Shown: positions 48,184-58,000 of the stretch, one piece after another
Layout: each line of letters opens with the position of its first letter
How positions within the stretch are numbered: position 1 is the stretch's first letter
NCBI GenBank assembly: GCA_947561395.2
Contig: OX387195.1
Location: 23,203,126 to 23,267,125, forward strand
Direction of reading: 5' to 3'
Source: Buxus sempervirens
Taxonomy: Eukaryota > Streptophyta > Magnoliopsida > Buxales > Buxaceae
DNA length: 64,000 nt
Position numbers and translations under genes: made by a program
Notes under the pieces: generated by a model
What the model was told of the DNA's origin: nothing
Databases searched by the model: none
Seen by the model: only the letters and a program-made list of their open reading frames with translations

Positions 48184-48469
48184 GGCCCTGTGTCTGTGCA
48201 TAGGTTTGAGTTTCCTTCATATACTGTTTTGAACTTTCCCCATCGACAAGAGCTGAAAGAGTCGATCTGCTGTTGAAGACGAGTTGGGTCTTTTTATTTT
48301 TAATTTTTTCGATTTAAAATCATTCAACCAAGACGTTTGTGCTGTTGACGTTGCCGTCTACTTGAAAGCAAAATGTGGGACCTACAAGCACACGTGGGGG
48401 CGATTTGTTGATGCAGTAAAAATGGAGGAGAAGGGGCGTAGGAGAAGATGCGGGCTCGCCCTCTTGAGA

Positions 48470-49438
48470 CTACATATAAGTCATAATAAATGCATAAAAC
48501 CTAAGAAACAAGTGCTGACAAATGCCATTAACCAAAATTTTAAGTGCCATTAATGAACCCAATAATTCTTACAAGATCAATAAAAACATCAACAGGCCAA
48601 AATAAAAGGTTATTCTCATATTTTCTAAGTGGGCAATCACTATAACTTTAATTAATGCTAATAAGTTACAAACTCAATAATTGAACATAGCATATAAAAC
48701 AGAACAATAAAAAAGTTTTTGCTTCAAAAAATTATTACAAGAACTTAAAGAGAGTGATTCACTAACCACTAATAAGGTTAAAGAGAGTGATTCACTATTC
48801 AAGTCAAATTAAACGAAAGGGATATCCATGGTTTGTGTCTCCCAAACCCCATAAAAGTAGAAAATAGTCTTCCATGATAAAAATTTATTCTGCCCGCAGC
48901 AATCTTCTTTATACCAGAATTCACAAGCTTAAAAATATCACAAAGATATCGACCAGAAATTCTGTACTTTTCAAAGCTTCAATAAATATTTTCACACATG
49001 AGCAGCTGCTTGTAAAAAAGCATGCAAGAACACAAGAACACATACATACAAACATTTAAGAGCAAGTTATTTCTTTTATCACCTAGGAATCATGCAGGAT
49101 TTGAGTTGTCTCAACTGAAACACCAAAGTAACGAACCCGCTACTTGGCTCTGACAATTGTTTCTGTTTTTGTTACTCGAAAAGTAGCTATGTCAATTTCG
49201 GCCAATGGAATTTTCAATCTTACATTATATTTCTCATCAGACGAATAGCATCTTCTTTGGAAATTCTTTCTATTCCTAACTTGATATAACAGATCCTCAA
49301 GTAATCATGAAACATGTATGTCAAACTGTATGAGTAACTATTGGAACAACTAGTGTGCATAGAGATAGACAACTATTGTTGCAAGAATTCATCAACAGAG
49401 TCCAAATATATTGATTTTAAACCCAAAGAGATGCCCAC
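48470..49438 (-). other. intron 3 of the helicase pseudogene
   Basis: AT-rich, about 0.97 kb, with no coding evidence. A short direct duplication AAAGAGAGTGATTCACTA occurs at about 48748 and 48780. Confidence 0.6.
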
Positions 49439-50057
49439 CTTGTCTTTTGAGAGTAGTAACAGATCATTATCCGATATTGATTCACCCTCGGTGGATTCAT
49501 AGAACACAGCGGGAAGGTGAAACCCATCAGCCTCACTGCATTCCGTGATTACACTAAGCTTCCAATCCGACACTGTCAAGTCCCACCCAGAAAAAAAAAA
49601 ATAGATAGTAAAAAATCAAATTAAAAAAAAGTACATGAAAAAACAAAAAATAAAAGAGAGTTCTATCCGTGTAAGAATCGAATTGATGAGATGCTGAGTA
49701 AAAATAAACTTGAAATTACTTCTTCTTCGTCTCTCCCTTGAACTATATGGGCCTTCACTTCTTCAAACAAAAGCGGTTCGAAAGTCCCAGTATAATCGTC
49801 AATGTCTTTGTATGTATCTTTCACTTTCTTCAGCCCCAACGCAGCCTCGTCGCCGACATCTCTTCCCTTTTTCTGCTTCAACAACGAAATAAAATAAAAT
49901 CGAACAATATTAAAGAATCATCTAAAAAAAATCAACTATCAATGGGAAACAGTACGTTGGATTCTCGGAGGAGACGCAGATAATCCCAACTGAGAACAAT
50001 TTTACAAAAGCGAGCAATATGGGCCTCTTCCTGAAGCTTGCTCTTCTCCACAGTCAT
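49439..50057 (-). pseudogene. MAA3: helicase pseudogene exons 1-3 (N-terminal region)
   Basis: Exon 1 (50057-49956) starts MTVEKSKLQEE and holds the conserved FCKIVLSWDYLRLLRESN. Exon 2 (49872-49720) gives VKDTYKDIDDYTGTFEPLL and FEEVKAHIVQGRDEEE. Exon 3 (49572-49439) gives ECSEADGFHLP and SISDNDLLLLSKDK. The family has Val at the exon 2-3 join, which needs a G before the donor. Here the exon runs GAAGAAGAA directly into GTAATT, so the phase is off by one base. A GA-rich tract lies in the leader at about 50085-50108. Confidence 0.88.
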
Positions 50058-51012
50058 CTCTATATCTATAATAGAGAAGAGAAGAGCAGAGAGAGAGAGA
50101 GAGAAGAGGAGACGAACGAGCGCGAAGAGAAACAGAGACCGGTCCATAGGACTGGATCTCTCAAACTTAAACGGAAACTAAAACACAAGAAAGGGCTCGC
50201 GAGGGAGGCTCAAGAAAGGGATCTCAACGGAAACTAAAACAGAGAGTCAGACACTACAAAAGTATTCAAATTTGTATCTGAGTTTTCTTAAATAAATTCT
50301 ATTTTGAAATTCACTTGCAATAAATCTCTTTCATTATCATTATAAAATAAAAAAACAAAGTCTAACATAATTTCAATTTAGTAATTAAAAAATTAGGAGC
50401 ACTCAAAAGCTTATGAGACAAAATATATTTTCTATTATTCCTGAATGATTTAATAAATATTTTTGTAACTTTTAGAACTTCTGGCAATGTAAATTTTTTT
50501 TTGATATTTTAAAAAACTATCATAAATATAATGGCAAGAAATTTGTTAAAATTAATTTTATCTAGCAATTAAAAAAATGAAAAGTAAAAAATTTTAAAAA
50601 GAGAATGGCACCAAAAGGGATCTAATTGTAAGTAGCGTAACTTGGGCCATTTTTAGCCCAATTAAAAATATCTGGCCCAACTCAGCCTAGTACCCCATAA
50701 ATCCAAATCATTGAACCCAAAGCCAATTTAGGCACCATTTTCCAAGATAAAGTTGGACATAAATCCAATAAGAATATAGCATGTTAAAAATCAATTTACT
50801 TTCAAAACTTGAAAATAGATTTGTATAATTCTCCTAGCCCAAAGCAGCAAACTGAATGATATAACTTTGATTTTTTTTGTTTTCATGCATGTAATTGGTA
50901 TTTTCCCACAAATTGGGAAGGCAATGGCTGCTCTAACACAATTTGATGGTTTATGGCTCAGGGTATTTGCTAATTTTTGAGTTTCTAATGTTTTGATCAT
51001 GCATCTTACATG
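50058..51012. other. upstream flank of the helicase pseudogene
   Basis: A GA-rich purine tract (about 50085-50108) lies in the presumed leader. CGCGAGGGAGGCTCAAGAAA and two copies of TCTCAACGGAAACTAAAAC-like text follow. The rest is AT-rich with no gene. No clear TATA box was assigned. Confidence 0.5.
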
Positions 51013-51429
51013 TAGAGCTGGCAACGGGTCGGGTTGGGTCTGGTCATAATCGAGTTGGGGTTAATTGGGTCGGAACTAAATTAAGGCGGGCTAGAAAACC
51101 CCCAATCCGCTAATAAACGGGTTCAACCTACCAACCCGTTTATTATTATTATTATTTTTTTATTTTTCAAAAAAATGATTAAAATAGGTTTGGGGATTAA
51201 TTGGATCGGGTTGTACCAGGTTCAGGTTGGGTTGTGGTTTCATCGGGTCGGGACGGGACGGAACATTTTTGCCACTTTTTTATAAAAAAAAAAATCGGGT
51301 TACCCGTTGGGTTGCCAGGTCATAATTGGGTTGATCAAATTACTTGTGGTTGGGGTCCCGTTTAACTTGGGTCGATTCGGGTTGACCTCCCCTCCCCCCC
51401 GAGGGTCGGGTCGCATTTTTCCAGCTCTA
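51013..51429. mobile_element. 417-bp hAT MITE with perfect 8-bp target duplication
   Basis: Termini TAGAGCTGGCAACGGGTC and its inverse ...TTTTTCCAGCTCTA bound the element. The 8-bp repeats CTTACATG (51005-51012 and 51430-51437) flank it exactly. The interior is rich in CGGGTCGGGTTGG motifs, typical of this widespread plant hAT MITE group. No coding capacity. Confidence 0.92.
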
Positions 51430-51437
51430 CTTACATG

Positions 51438-52561
51438 TTCACAAGCACACATCCACAACAGTCCAAAGCTTTTCTTACTTAGACTAAATTTTGGAATGAT
51501 TTTGCTTAAGATGGATAGATTTGTCCACTTGGTCTTAGATTAATGATCTATACCCATTGAGAAGTTTCTTTTTCCTTGGTTCAACCTCAAATATAGCTAT
51601 AGCATCTATGGTAAGAACGAAGTACACAAATAATATTTTTTCCTTTAAAAAAAAAGTAAAAGGCTCTTGACAAATTAACTTTGTATACTTAATTCTTTAT
51701 TTTTATTTGAAAATTCTCTTTGTAGCATTTTATGGAAATTTTTCCTTCAAATACCTTCAAGCTAAAGTCATTTCAATTAAAGTAGTTTTTAGTATTTTTA
51801 TTCAATAGTATTTGTTGCAAAAGAATTTTTTTTCCTTTTGATCGACGAAATAGTATGTAAAACTTAGATGAATTAAAATAAAATAAAAAGCACCTCTTGA
51901 TGGCAAATTCTCATGGTTAAACATGAAAATCTCAAAAAGTTATATCATTGTATGGTTTAATTGAATGTTCTCATCAATAAAGCTTTAGGCTTAGTCATTA
52001 AATTTTTGGATATTGTCTATTGTTTATATATGTTATATTACCACATCGCTTATACCATTTATGTTATGAGGTAATATTGTAACGACTGATCTAGCTTAAT
52101 GTAGGAATGAATTTGCCAATCTTTTAATTAGGAATTTTACAAAATCATGTCCTAGGCTTTGTCATAACGGTAAATGCGCGTTCGGTTGTATTTTACATAA
52201 TGGTATATCTATATGTACATATCTTCAGTAGCTATTTCTCTAATGTCAAAATGTTCATACATTTGTCAATGGTATTATCTTTAAATGACAAACATCTTCA
52301 TCTACTTTCAACTTGATAAAAATTAGTTCTATTATAAATCTACCAATTAATTTGATTGATTAACGTATAATTAAAGGCAAGAAATCAAAAGTTAAAATTA
52401 GCTAAAAAATATTGACCTACGTACCCACTTTTTTCATCACCAACGTTCTTTATTTGTTTTCATTTTTTTTATTAAGTTAACTTTCTGTTTTCCTGCTCAT
52501 ATTGTTGTTTGCTTTACGATCTTTTCCTTATGCTTTGCTAGCTAGAAGCATAAACGACTAC
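51438..52561. other. intergenic, no gene seen
   Basis: AT-rich sequence without supported coding regions, RNA genes or recognisable repeats. Confidence 0.6.
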
Positions 52562-53707
52562 GGCTGCGTTTGGTAACGCTTTTCGGAAGTACTTTTTTGC
52601 TTTTGAAAGCAAAAAATTGCTTTTAAAAGCAAAAGTACCGTTTGGTAACGCACACGAGAAGCAATTTACTAAAAGCAAAGAAACAATTTTATTGCTTTTC
52701 ACCGGAAGCAACAAAACGTTGCTTCTTAATTTTTTTTACAAAATTGCTTTATTGCTTTCAAAACCCCTCGATACCCTATTGCTTTATTCCTATATTAAAG
52801 ATGATGCCTCCATACTCACTTAAGAAGCAACAACGTATTGTTATTGCTAGAACCGGCAAAATGCCACCCGACCCGACGGGTCAACCCTATTATAAACGGG
52901 TCAACCCGATTACGACCCGCCAATCCAACGGGTAACTCAATAAAAAAAAAAAGATGGCAAAAGTATCATGTTTCGACCTGATTAACCCCAAAACCCGACC
53001 CGAATCCGGTACAACCCGATCCAATTAACCCCCAACCCTATTTTAATAATATTTTTTGAAAAATAAAAATAAAAATAATAATAAACGGGTTGGCAGGTTG
53101 AACCCGTTTATTGGCGGGTTGGGCTTGGGTTGGGGGTTTTCCAACCCGATTATGACCCGACCCGTTGCTAGCTCTAGTTATTGCTTGTTGTGCATTACAT
53201 AATTTTATCAGAATGCAAGCACATGAAGATAATTTATTCACATAATTTGAATATGAGGAAATGGTGGTCGAAGATGAGCTAGGAGGTTCAAGTTCAGAAC
53301 AACCCATAGAGATTGATGTGACGGCTAGATCTCAACGAGAGATGTCAGAATTAAGAGACTCAATTGCACGTAGACTAGCTAGTGCATATGGATTAGCACA
53401 ATGGTGATATTAGATACTTGTTTAGTTATTTGAATGTAATTAAATGACTATTTTATGAATCTTTTATAATATTGGACTTATATTTTTGAGTATATTTCTA
53501 AGTACAATACATAAATTGTGTACAATACTTTTATGGAAGCAAAAAGCAATTTTTATGTTACTACAATTACCAACATGCTTTTTTGCTTCTTAGAAGCAAA
53601 GCAAAAGTTTACCAAACGCATTTGCTTCAAGAAAAGATCTTTCGAAAAGCATAAAATTGCTTTCTTGCTTTTAGAAGCAAAAAGCAAAAGCGTTACCAAA
53701 CGCAGCC
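52562..53707 (+). mobile_element. deleted PIF/Harbinger-like element
   Basis: Inverted termini GGCTGCGTTTGGTAACGCTT and its complement bound 1146 bp, with a 3-bp flank TAC on both sides. Harbinger elements normally duplicate 3 bp, usually TWA. Subterminal regions repeat TTGCTTTTAGAAGCAAAA. At about 53215-53406 the plus strand reads EMVVEDELGGSSSEQPIEID then RDSIARRLASAYGLAQW followed by TGA, which resembles the C-terminal end of a Harbinger-type transposase. The rest of the gene is deleted, and a hAT MITE sits inside. Family assignment rests on the 3-bp flank and this tail. Confidence 0.72.
52848..53176. mobile_element. 329-bp hAT MITE nested in the Harbinger-like element
   Basis: Ends TAGAACCGGCAAAATGC and ...GACCCGTTGCTAGCTCTA, flanked by perfect 8-bp repeats GTTATTGC (52840-52847 and 53177-53184). 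Its ends and CGGGTTGG-rich interior show it is the same family as the element at 51013-51429, in opposite orientation. It must have inserted after the Harbinger-like element. Confidence 0.9.
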
Positions 53708-53931
53708 TACATATTTATGACTTCCACTTTCCCAATTCTCAAGAAGTCTAATTGTTGTCAGTCTTCTTTCCTTCATTATAAGTTCTCTTGTGAGATGACC
53801 CGAATGTTTGTGATGTTTTAGTATTATAATCCAAGATCTAGCTGATTTAATTCCTTCCTCTGTTCCATCTACCACTTGCGTGAAAGCTATGAATTTGAAG
53901 TAGAAAAAATGTCATATGGATTTATAGGCCC

Positions 53932-56900
53932 TGTGCGCGCGTCGGAAACGCGGCACGGGAAAGTTCGGAGTCGCCACCGCCTGATGGGGTGCAGGCGGAC
54001 ACCTGGGCGCCTAATCTTGTCTATTAGGGCTTTTTGGTCTGCGGCTTGAGATTCTAAGTCTGTTCTTGGTTGCAGTCTGGGGAAGTCCGTAGATACCCTA
54101 GTCCGCCCCGTCGGATGACGGGTCCCGTGGGTTCCCTGGTTTGAGTCAGCTTACATTGGTCTCACCTGATTCCTAATCCGATATGCAGTTTGGTTAAGTC
54201 TGGCGGGACCACCTAAGTGGTGTGGGTCCCTTTAATTGCTTTTATCTTGATTACTTAGGTGATCTGAGTCTAGTTGGGTGGGCCCCGTTGGAAGGCTCAC
54301 GGTATCCTTGGTGGGCTTAGTCAAGCCCATGTACCCTTGTGGACCTCAGTCTAGCCTGAGAGGTCCTTTGGGCTTTGGTTAGTTCAATTGATTTTAGTTT
54401 AGGTTCAGATTTAAAATTTAAGTGTTTTTTATGAAAAGGTGGGCCGGATAGGTTCATGGGCCCCTAAGGTGGGCCCACATGGTGGCCAAGTATTTTTATT
54501 GGATTTATCTTTTTAATCTGCCAAAGTGAGTTGGACACTGGGCTTGGGGCCCGTAGTCCAAATCTGGGCTTGTAAGCCCAAGTTACAAGAAGTTAGGGTT
54601 TGCACCCTTCCTTGGTTCGGTTGGTGGGTTTTGGCGGGCCTGGTAGGCCCTTGCCCTTGGTCTCGGCCAAACCACGCAATTCATGCATCAATTTCACATA
54701 ACAAGGCTCGGGTGGGCCGCATTGGGTTTGGCCCGCCCGGTTCAAATTGTTCATTTTACTTAAGTTATTTAATGGCATGCTTTGGTGTTTATTGGGCTTG
54801 GTGGGCCCCGTTGGAAGGGCCACTGGAAGTCAAGTTGGACCGGGAGTCCAAGTCCCATGTCGGGTTTCCGGGTGACCCGGAACCCTGTTGGTTTATCCGG
54901 TTTGGTTCGGAAATGGCACTCACATCCAGTAATAATCACAACAAGAAAATACACAAGATTGACACTCTATCAGGAAAAAATTGGCTCACTGTGCTGGGTC
55001 CAAAGGGAGGTACCCGGGGGCCCTGTGGGCAGAGCGAAGCGGACAAAGGGGGTGGGGGTGCGGGGGGCGAAGCCCCCTGCGGTACAGTAGAGGGTATTTT
55101 CGGAAATTTTCAAAAATCTAGCAATTCGGCATGTTTTAGGGGTATGCTCTCACTTCCTGAAGTGAGCGCCAGGTGAGCGCCAGTAGGCGGCTAAGAACCA
55201 GGCAAAATTCGGACCTGGCGCTCACTCGATATTAAGTGAGCGCGAGCTGGGCAGGAAATGAGCGCGAGATGGGCGCCAGAATTACACATGGTTTTAAGTG
55301 AGCGCGAGCTGAGCGCCAAGTGGGCGCGAGATGGGCGCCAGCTCGGCGGGTAGTGAAATTAAAAGGGCGCCTACTTCCTAAGTGAGTGCAAGTGAACGCC
55401 AAGTGGGTGGCTGCTCACTGCGATTTTTAACTCTCTGTTTCTTCGAGATATCCATCTCTGGCCGATTTTTTTCGGCCTGTAATTGTTCCACTATTCTCCT
55501 AATATGCACAGGACACTTCCCAACTAGTTTTGGATTTAATCTAAACACATTTTATCTCAAGTTGTAAATCGCTTTCAGGCTCGGACTCATGATATTCCAA
55601 AAAAAACAGAAAACTCACAATACCACCATGCAATCAAAATACATCACGAATAATATGCCCAGAACACTTCCCCGGACTCCGACCACTCCCCAGAAGGCAC
55701 TTAAACTTGCATTGAAATTAACCTAAGCTACTTTACTACACAAGATCCCTTTACGAAACATACCAACCCGACTGTTATCAAACATGACCGCTATGGACAT
55801 CTGGTTATGGGGTGCTGGGGGCATGCTTATAGTGACACAAGGAGCATATAGCAGGTGCCAGGGGTATGGGAGCATGTTAGTAGGTCCAGCAACATAAAAT
55901 AAAATAAAAAACATACAGACATCACATACATGCATTTTCATCCGCACGACTGGACTTCCGAGTGTGTACACTGATCACTTCACACTAATCACCCGAAGAA
56001 GGGAATGAGGAGGGGGGTTTACAGGGATACATTGGATGAGGTGAATGAGGGGCCGATTCTCCGTGGGAGTGCCAAGTACCTCGTGAGCCTTCAATGGAGC
56101 AATAAGCCCTTATCTTCTTAAAGGGGTCATGCATGGATCTCCCTTACCCTGGGAGACCTCCATGTCACCCGAAATGGAGGAGCAAAAGGAAAAATGCATG
56201 ACAATGAAAGGAACAAAAAACAGTAGTGATAACATGCTTATATGACTCCCATTTTTATTTATGTAAGCGAGTGAGGAGTAGTACCTGATGTTCCTACACT
56301 CTTGTGCAAGGCGGCGGCTTCTCCTTGAGGTAGCACGATCCCTGGAGCTCTCCTCTCTTGCACCTCCAACAGCAGCCGGCCTCCGTTTGTTTGCGTGGGG
56401 ATGAAGAAGAAGCAAGAATAGGGGGGTGTTGGAACAAGGTGGGGGATTGGGGAAGCCGAAGCCACTGAGACAAGGAGGGTTCGGGTGGGGAAGAAACTTG
56501 GGCACGGCACCTTCAAAAATCCCAACCCCAAAAAAAATGTTCGAACCCCCTGCGTTTAGCGCGGCCTTATATAGGCAAGAAAAAGGGGGTATGCGCCCAC
56601 TTTGGCGCCCAGCTCCAGGTGAGCGCATGCCTTTCGCCATGTCTGCGCGAGCGGCATAATGATGAAAATCCATTAAATGTTGCCGCGCGTTTGGTCGGAA
56701 AATCCGAATTTTCGGATTTAGTCCCTGGCAAATTTCAATTTAATCCGATATTCTCGGATTTTTACAGATTTAGTCCCTGGGATATTTCGTATATTCGGAT
56801 ATTTACGGATTTGATCCCCGAGATATTTTCCTGCGTAACTCGCCACGTGTGCAGCTTTTTGCCACGTGCGCAGATTGCCGGTTTTGCTGCTCGGGAATTT

Positions 56901-57540
56901 CGTCAGCTCATATTTCCTTCATTCGGGCTTCGATCTGGGCAAACTTAGTTGCGTTAGAATCGTATTGACGCCCTCCATCCCATGACCTAGGGGTAGGCCT
57001 CTGGATCGGATTTTAGCAGAAAGTCAACTTTTGACTCTGCTCAAGTTTGACCGCCCTCAGAACCTTCATCCGGACCCCGATTCCTGCAAACTCAGTTGCG
57101 TTGGAATCGTGTCGAGATTCTCTATCCAATGACCTAGGGGTAGGCCGCTGGATCGGATTTTAGCAGAAAGTCAACTTTTGGCTCTGCTCAGGTTTGACCG
57201 TCCGCAGAACCCTCATCCGGACCCCGATTCCTGCAAACTCAGTTACGTTGGAACCGTGTCGATATTCTCTATCCAATGATATAGAGCAAGGTATCTGGAT
57301 CGGATTTTAGCAGAAAGTCAACTTTTGGCTATGCTCAAGTTTGACCGCCCGCAGAACCTTCATCCGGACCCCGATTCCTGCAAACTCAGTTGCGTTGGAA
57401 CCGTGTCGAGATTCTCTATCCAATGGCATAAAGCGAGGTGGCCAATTTTCACTTGATCAAAAAGTCAACTTTTCACCCCTTAGGGTTTGACTTTCTGTCA
57501 TTTTTGGTTTTTCGGGGAACGCAAAAATGAGGTGCTTACA
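53932..57540 (-). mobile_element. solo LTR, 3.6 kb, of a Gypsy-type (Tat/Ogre-like) retrotransposon
   Basis: The stretch runs from TG to CA (minus strand TGTAAGCACCTCATTTTTGC ... CACA) and is flanked by 5-bp target repeats GGCCC (53927-53931 and 57541-57545). No second LTR or internal region is present, so this is a recombined solo LTR. A minus-strand TATA box (GCCTATATAAGGCC, about 56563-56576) marks the U3/R side. Parts: a 147-bp tandem array in U3 (about 56940-57480) and a GAGCGC-rich minisatellite (about 55150-55410) in the distal part. GC content is far above the surroundings. The intact target repeats suggest moderate age. Confidence 0.85.
56984..57480. repeat. 147-bp tandem array inside the solo LTR
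   Basis: Units start at 56984, 57131, 57278 and 57425, an exact 147-bp spacing, with a partial unit before the first. Shared blocks include GGATCGGATTTTAGCAGAAA, GTCAACTTTTG and CATCCGGACCCCGATTCCTG. Units differ by scattered substitutions only. Confidence 0.9.
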
Positions 57541-57545
57541 GGCCC

Positions 57546-57724
57546 TTTTAAGGTCATATATTGAATTTACAATAAAATATCGAGCAGATATCAGAGTAAT
57601 TAAGGTATCAACATCAGATAATTATCAAGATGGTCAAACATGTACAATATATTTTTAAAGAGGTTTTGATCATCTAAAACTGAATAGATATATAGATGAA
57701 AATCTTTCATTTAAGTGGGATATA
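57546..57724. other. short spacer between solo LTR and CACTA terminus
   Basis: AT-rich sequence with no recognisable feature; it continues the host sequence interrupted by the solo LTR. Confidence 0.5.
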
Positions 57725-58000
57725 CACTACAAGAATGAAGGCTTTTACCAGCGGTCTAATATTGCCACTAAATCATCAAAGCCCGTCACTAAAAGTCCAA
57801 GGGTCCAACGGATGCCCGCCAAGAAAAGTCCTGTCGCTAAAAGATTTAGCGGCAATCTGATGGGTTTTTAGCGGCGGTCTATGCCCACCGCTAAAATTAT
57901 AACATTTTTTAAAAAAAAATTAGCCGCCCCTGAGCCCTTCCTCACCTACCCGTATCCCAGTCCTTGCCTGATCTACCCAAACTTCTTTCCCACCTACTCG
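57725..58000 (+). mobile_element. left terminus of a CACTA (En/Spm) element
   Basis: CACTACAAGAATGAAGGC is the canonical CACTA terminal repeat. It is followed by clustered subterminal motifs such as TTTAGCGGC, TAGCGGCGGTC and the inverse CCGCTAAAA, the transposase-binding pattern of this superfamily. No matching TTCTTGTAGTG end is seen in the window, so the element is truncated, or its other end lies beyond 64000 with the LINE inserted into it. Confidence 0.75.

Larger units (their letters stand above)
47409..48457. mobile_element. Pack-MULE: Mutator-like element carrying host gene fragments
   Basis: Ends are inverted repeats of about 130 bp, starting GAGCCCGCATCTTCTCCTAC on both sides and nearly identical over the first 47 bp. 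The element is flanked by a perfect 9-bp target duplication GCCCTCTTG (47400-47408 and 48458-48466), the length typical of Mutator-like elements. It is 1049 bp long and encodes no transposase. Inside are a plus-strand fragment resembling electron-transfer-flavoprotein beta and a minus-strand fragment resembling hydroxyethylthiazole kinase, both ending at likely former splice sites. Inverted-repeat similarity suggests a moderately recent insertion. Confidence 0.92.
47197..48469 (-). pseudogene. MAA3: helicase pseudogene exon 4, split by a Mutator-like element
   Basis: The original exon begins at 48469 after a TGTAG acceptor with TCTCAAGAGGGC (S-Q-E-G). The element at 47409-48457 interrupts it, and the exon resumes after the duplicated CAAGAGGGC at 47399 with STLPSTYAFALVERHQGNLL. 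It ends near ...LWILK at about 47197. Removing the element and one target copy leaves 215 bp where phases require 216, which points to a lost G at the donor (TGAA/GTTAGG). The frame through the element's inverted repeat into the exon is open from about 47507. A cryptic acceptor CCTACAG/AACACATGG at 47478-47480 is in phase with exon 3, so exonisation of about 24 element-derived codons is conceivable (inference). Confidence 0.85.
20337..50057 (-). pseudogene. MAA3: SEN1/MAA3-type superfamily-1 helicase, 20-exon pseudogene over 30 kb
   Basis: All exons of a MAGATAMA 3-like RNA/DNA helicase can be placed, total about 827 ancestral codons against 818 remembered for Arabidopsis MAA3. Exons 5' to 3': 49956-50057, 49720-49872, 49439-49572, exon 4 split (48458-48469 and 47197-47399), 37612-37803, 37335-37370, 33136-33221, 32883-32933, 30256-30367, 30073-30178, 25887-25984, 25683-25796, 25382-25474, 24754-24807, 21991-22049, 21804-21888, 21325-21693, 20797-20919, 20633-20721, 20337-20546. 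Lesions: donor-adjacent one-base losses at exons 2 and 4, a Mutator element inside exon 4, Walker A GPPGTGK followed by Arg, GDP to GDL in motif III, an in-frame TGA in exon 17, a one-base loss in exon 19, and a TGA at the second codon of exon 20. MAA3 is known as essential for female gametophyte function in Arabidopsis, so an intact copy is expected elsewhere. Confidence 0.9.

Noticed and set aside
54526-55176. 216-codon open frame on the plus strand
   Set aside because: It lies inside the GC-rich solo LTR on the strand opposite to its promoter, is Gly/Trp-rich low-complexity text, and has no family resemblance.
56110-56673. 187-codon open frame on the minus strand
   Set aside because: It spans the LTR leader and TATA region and has no recognisable domain; long frames are expected by chance in GC-rich DNA.
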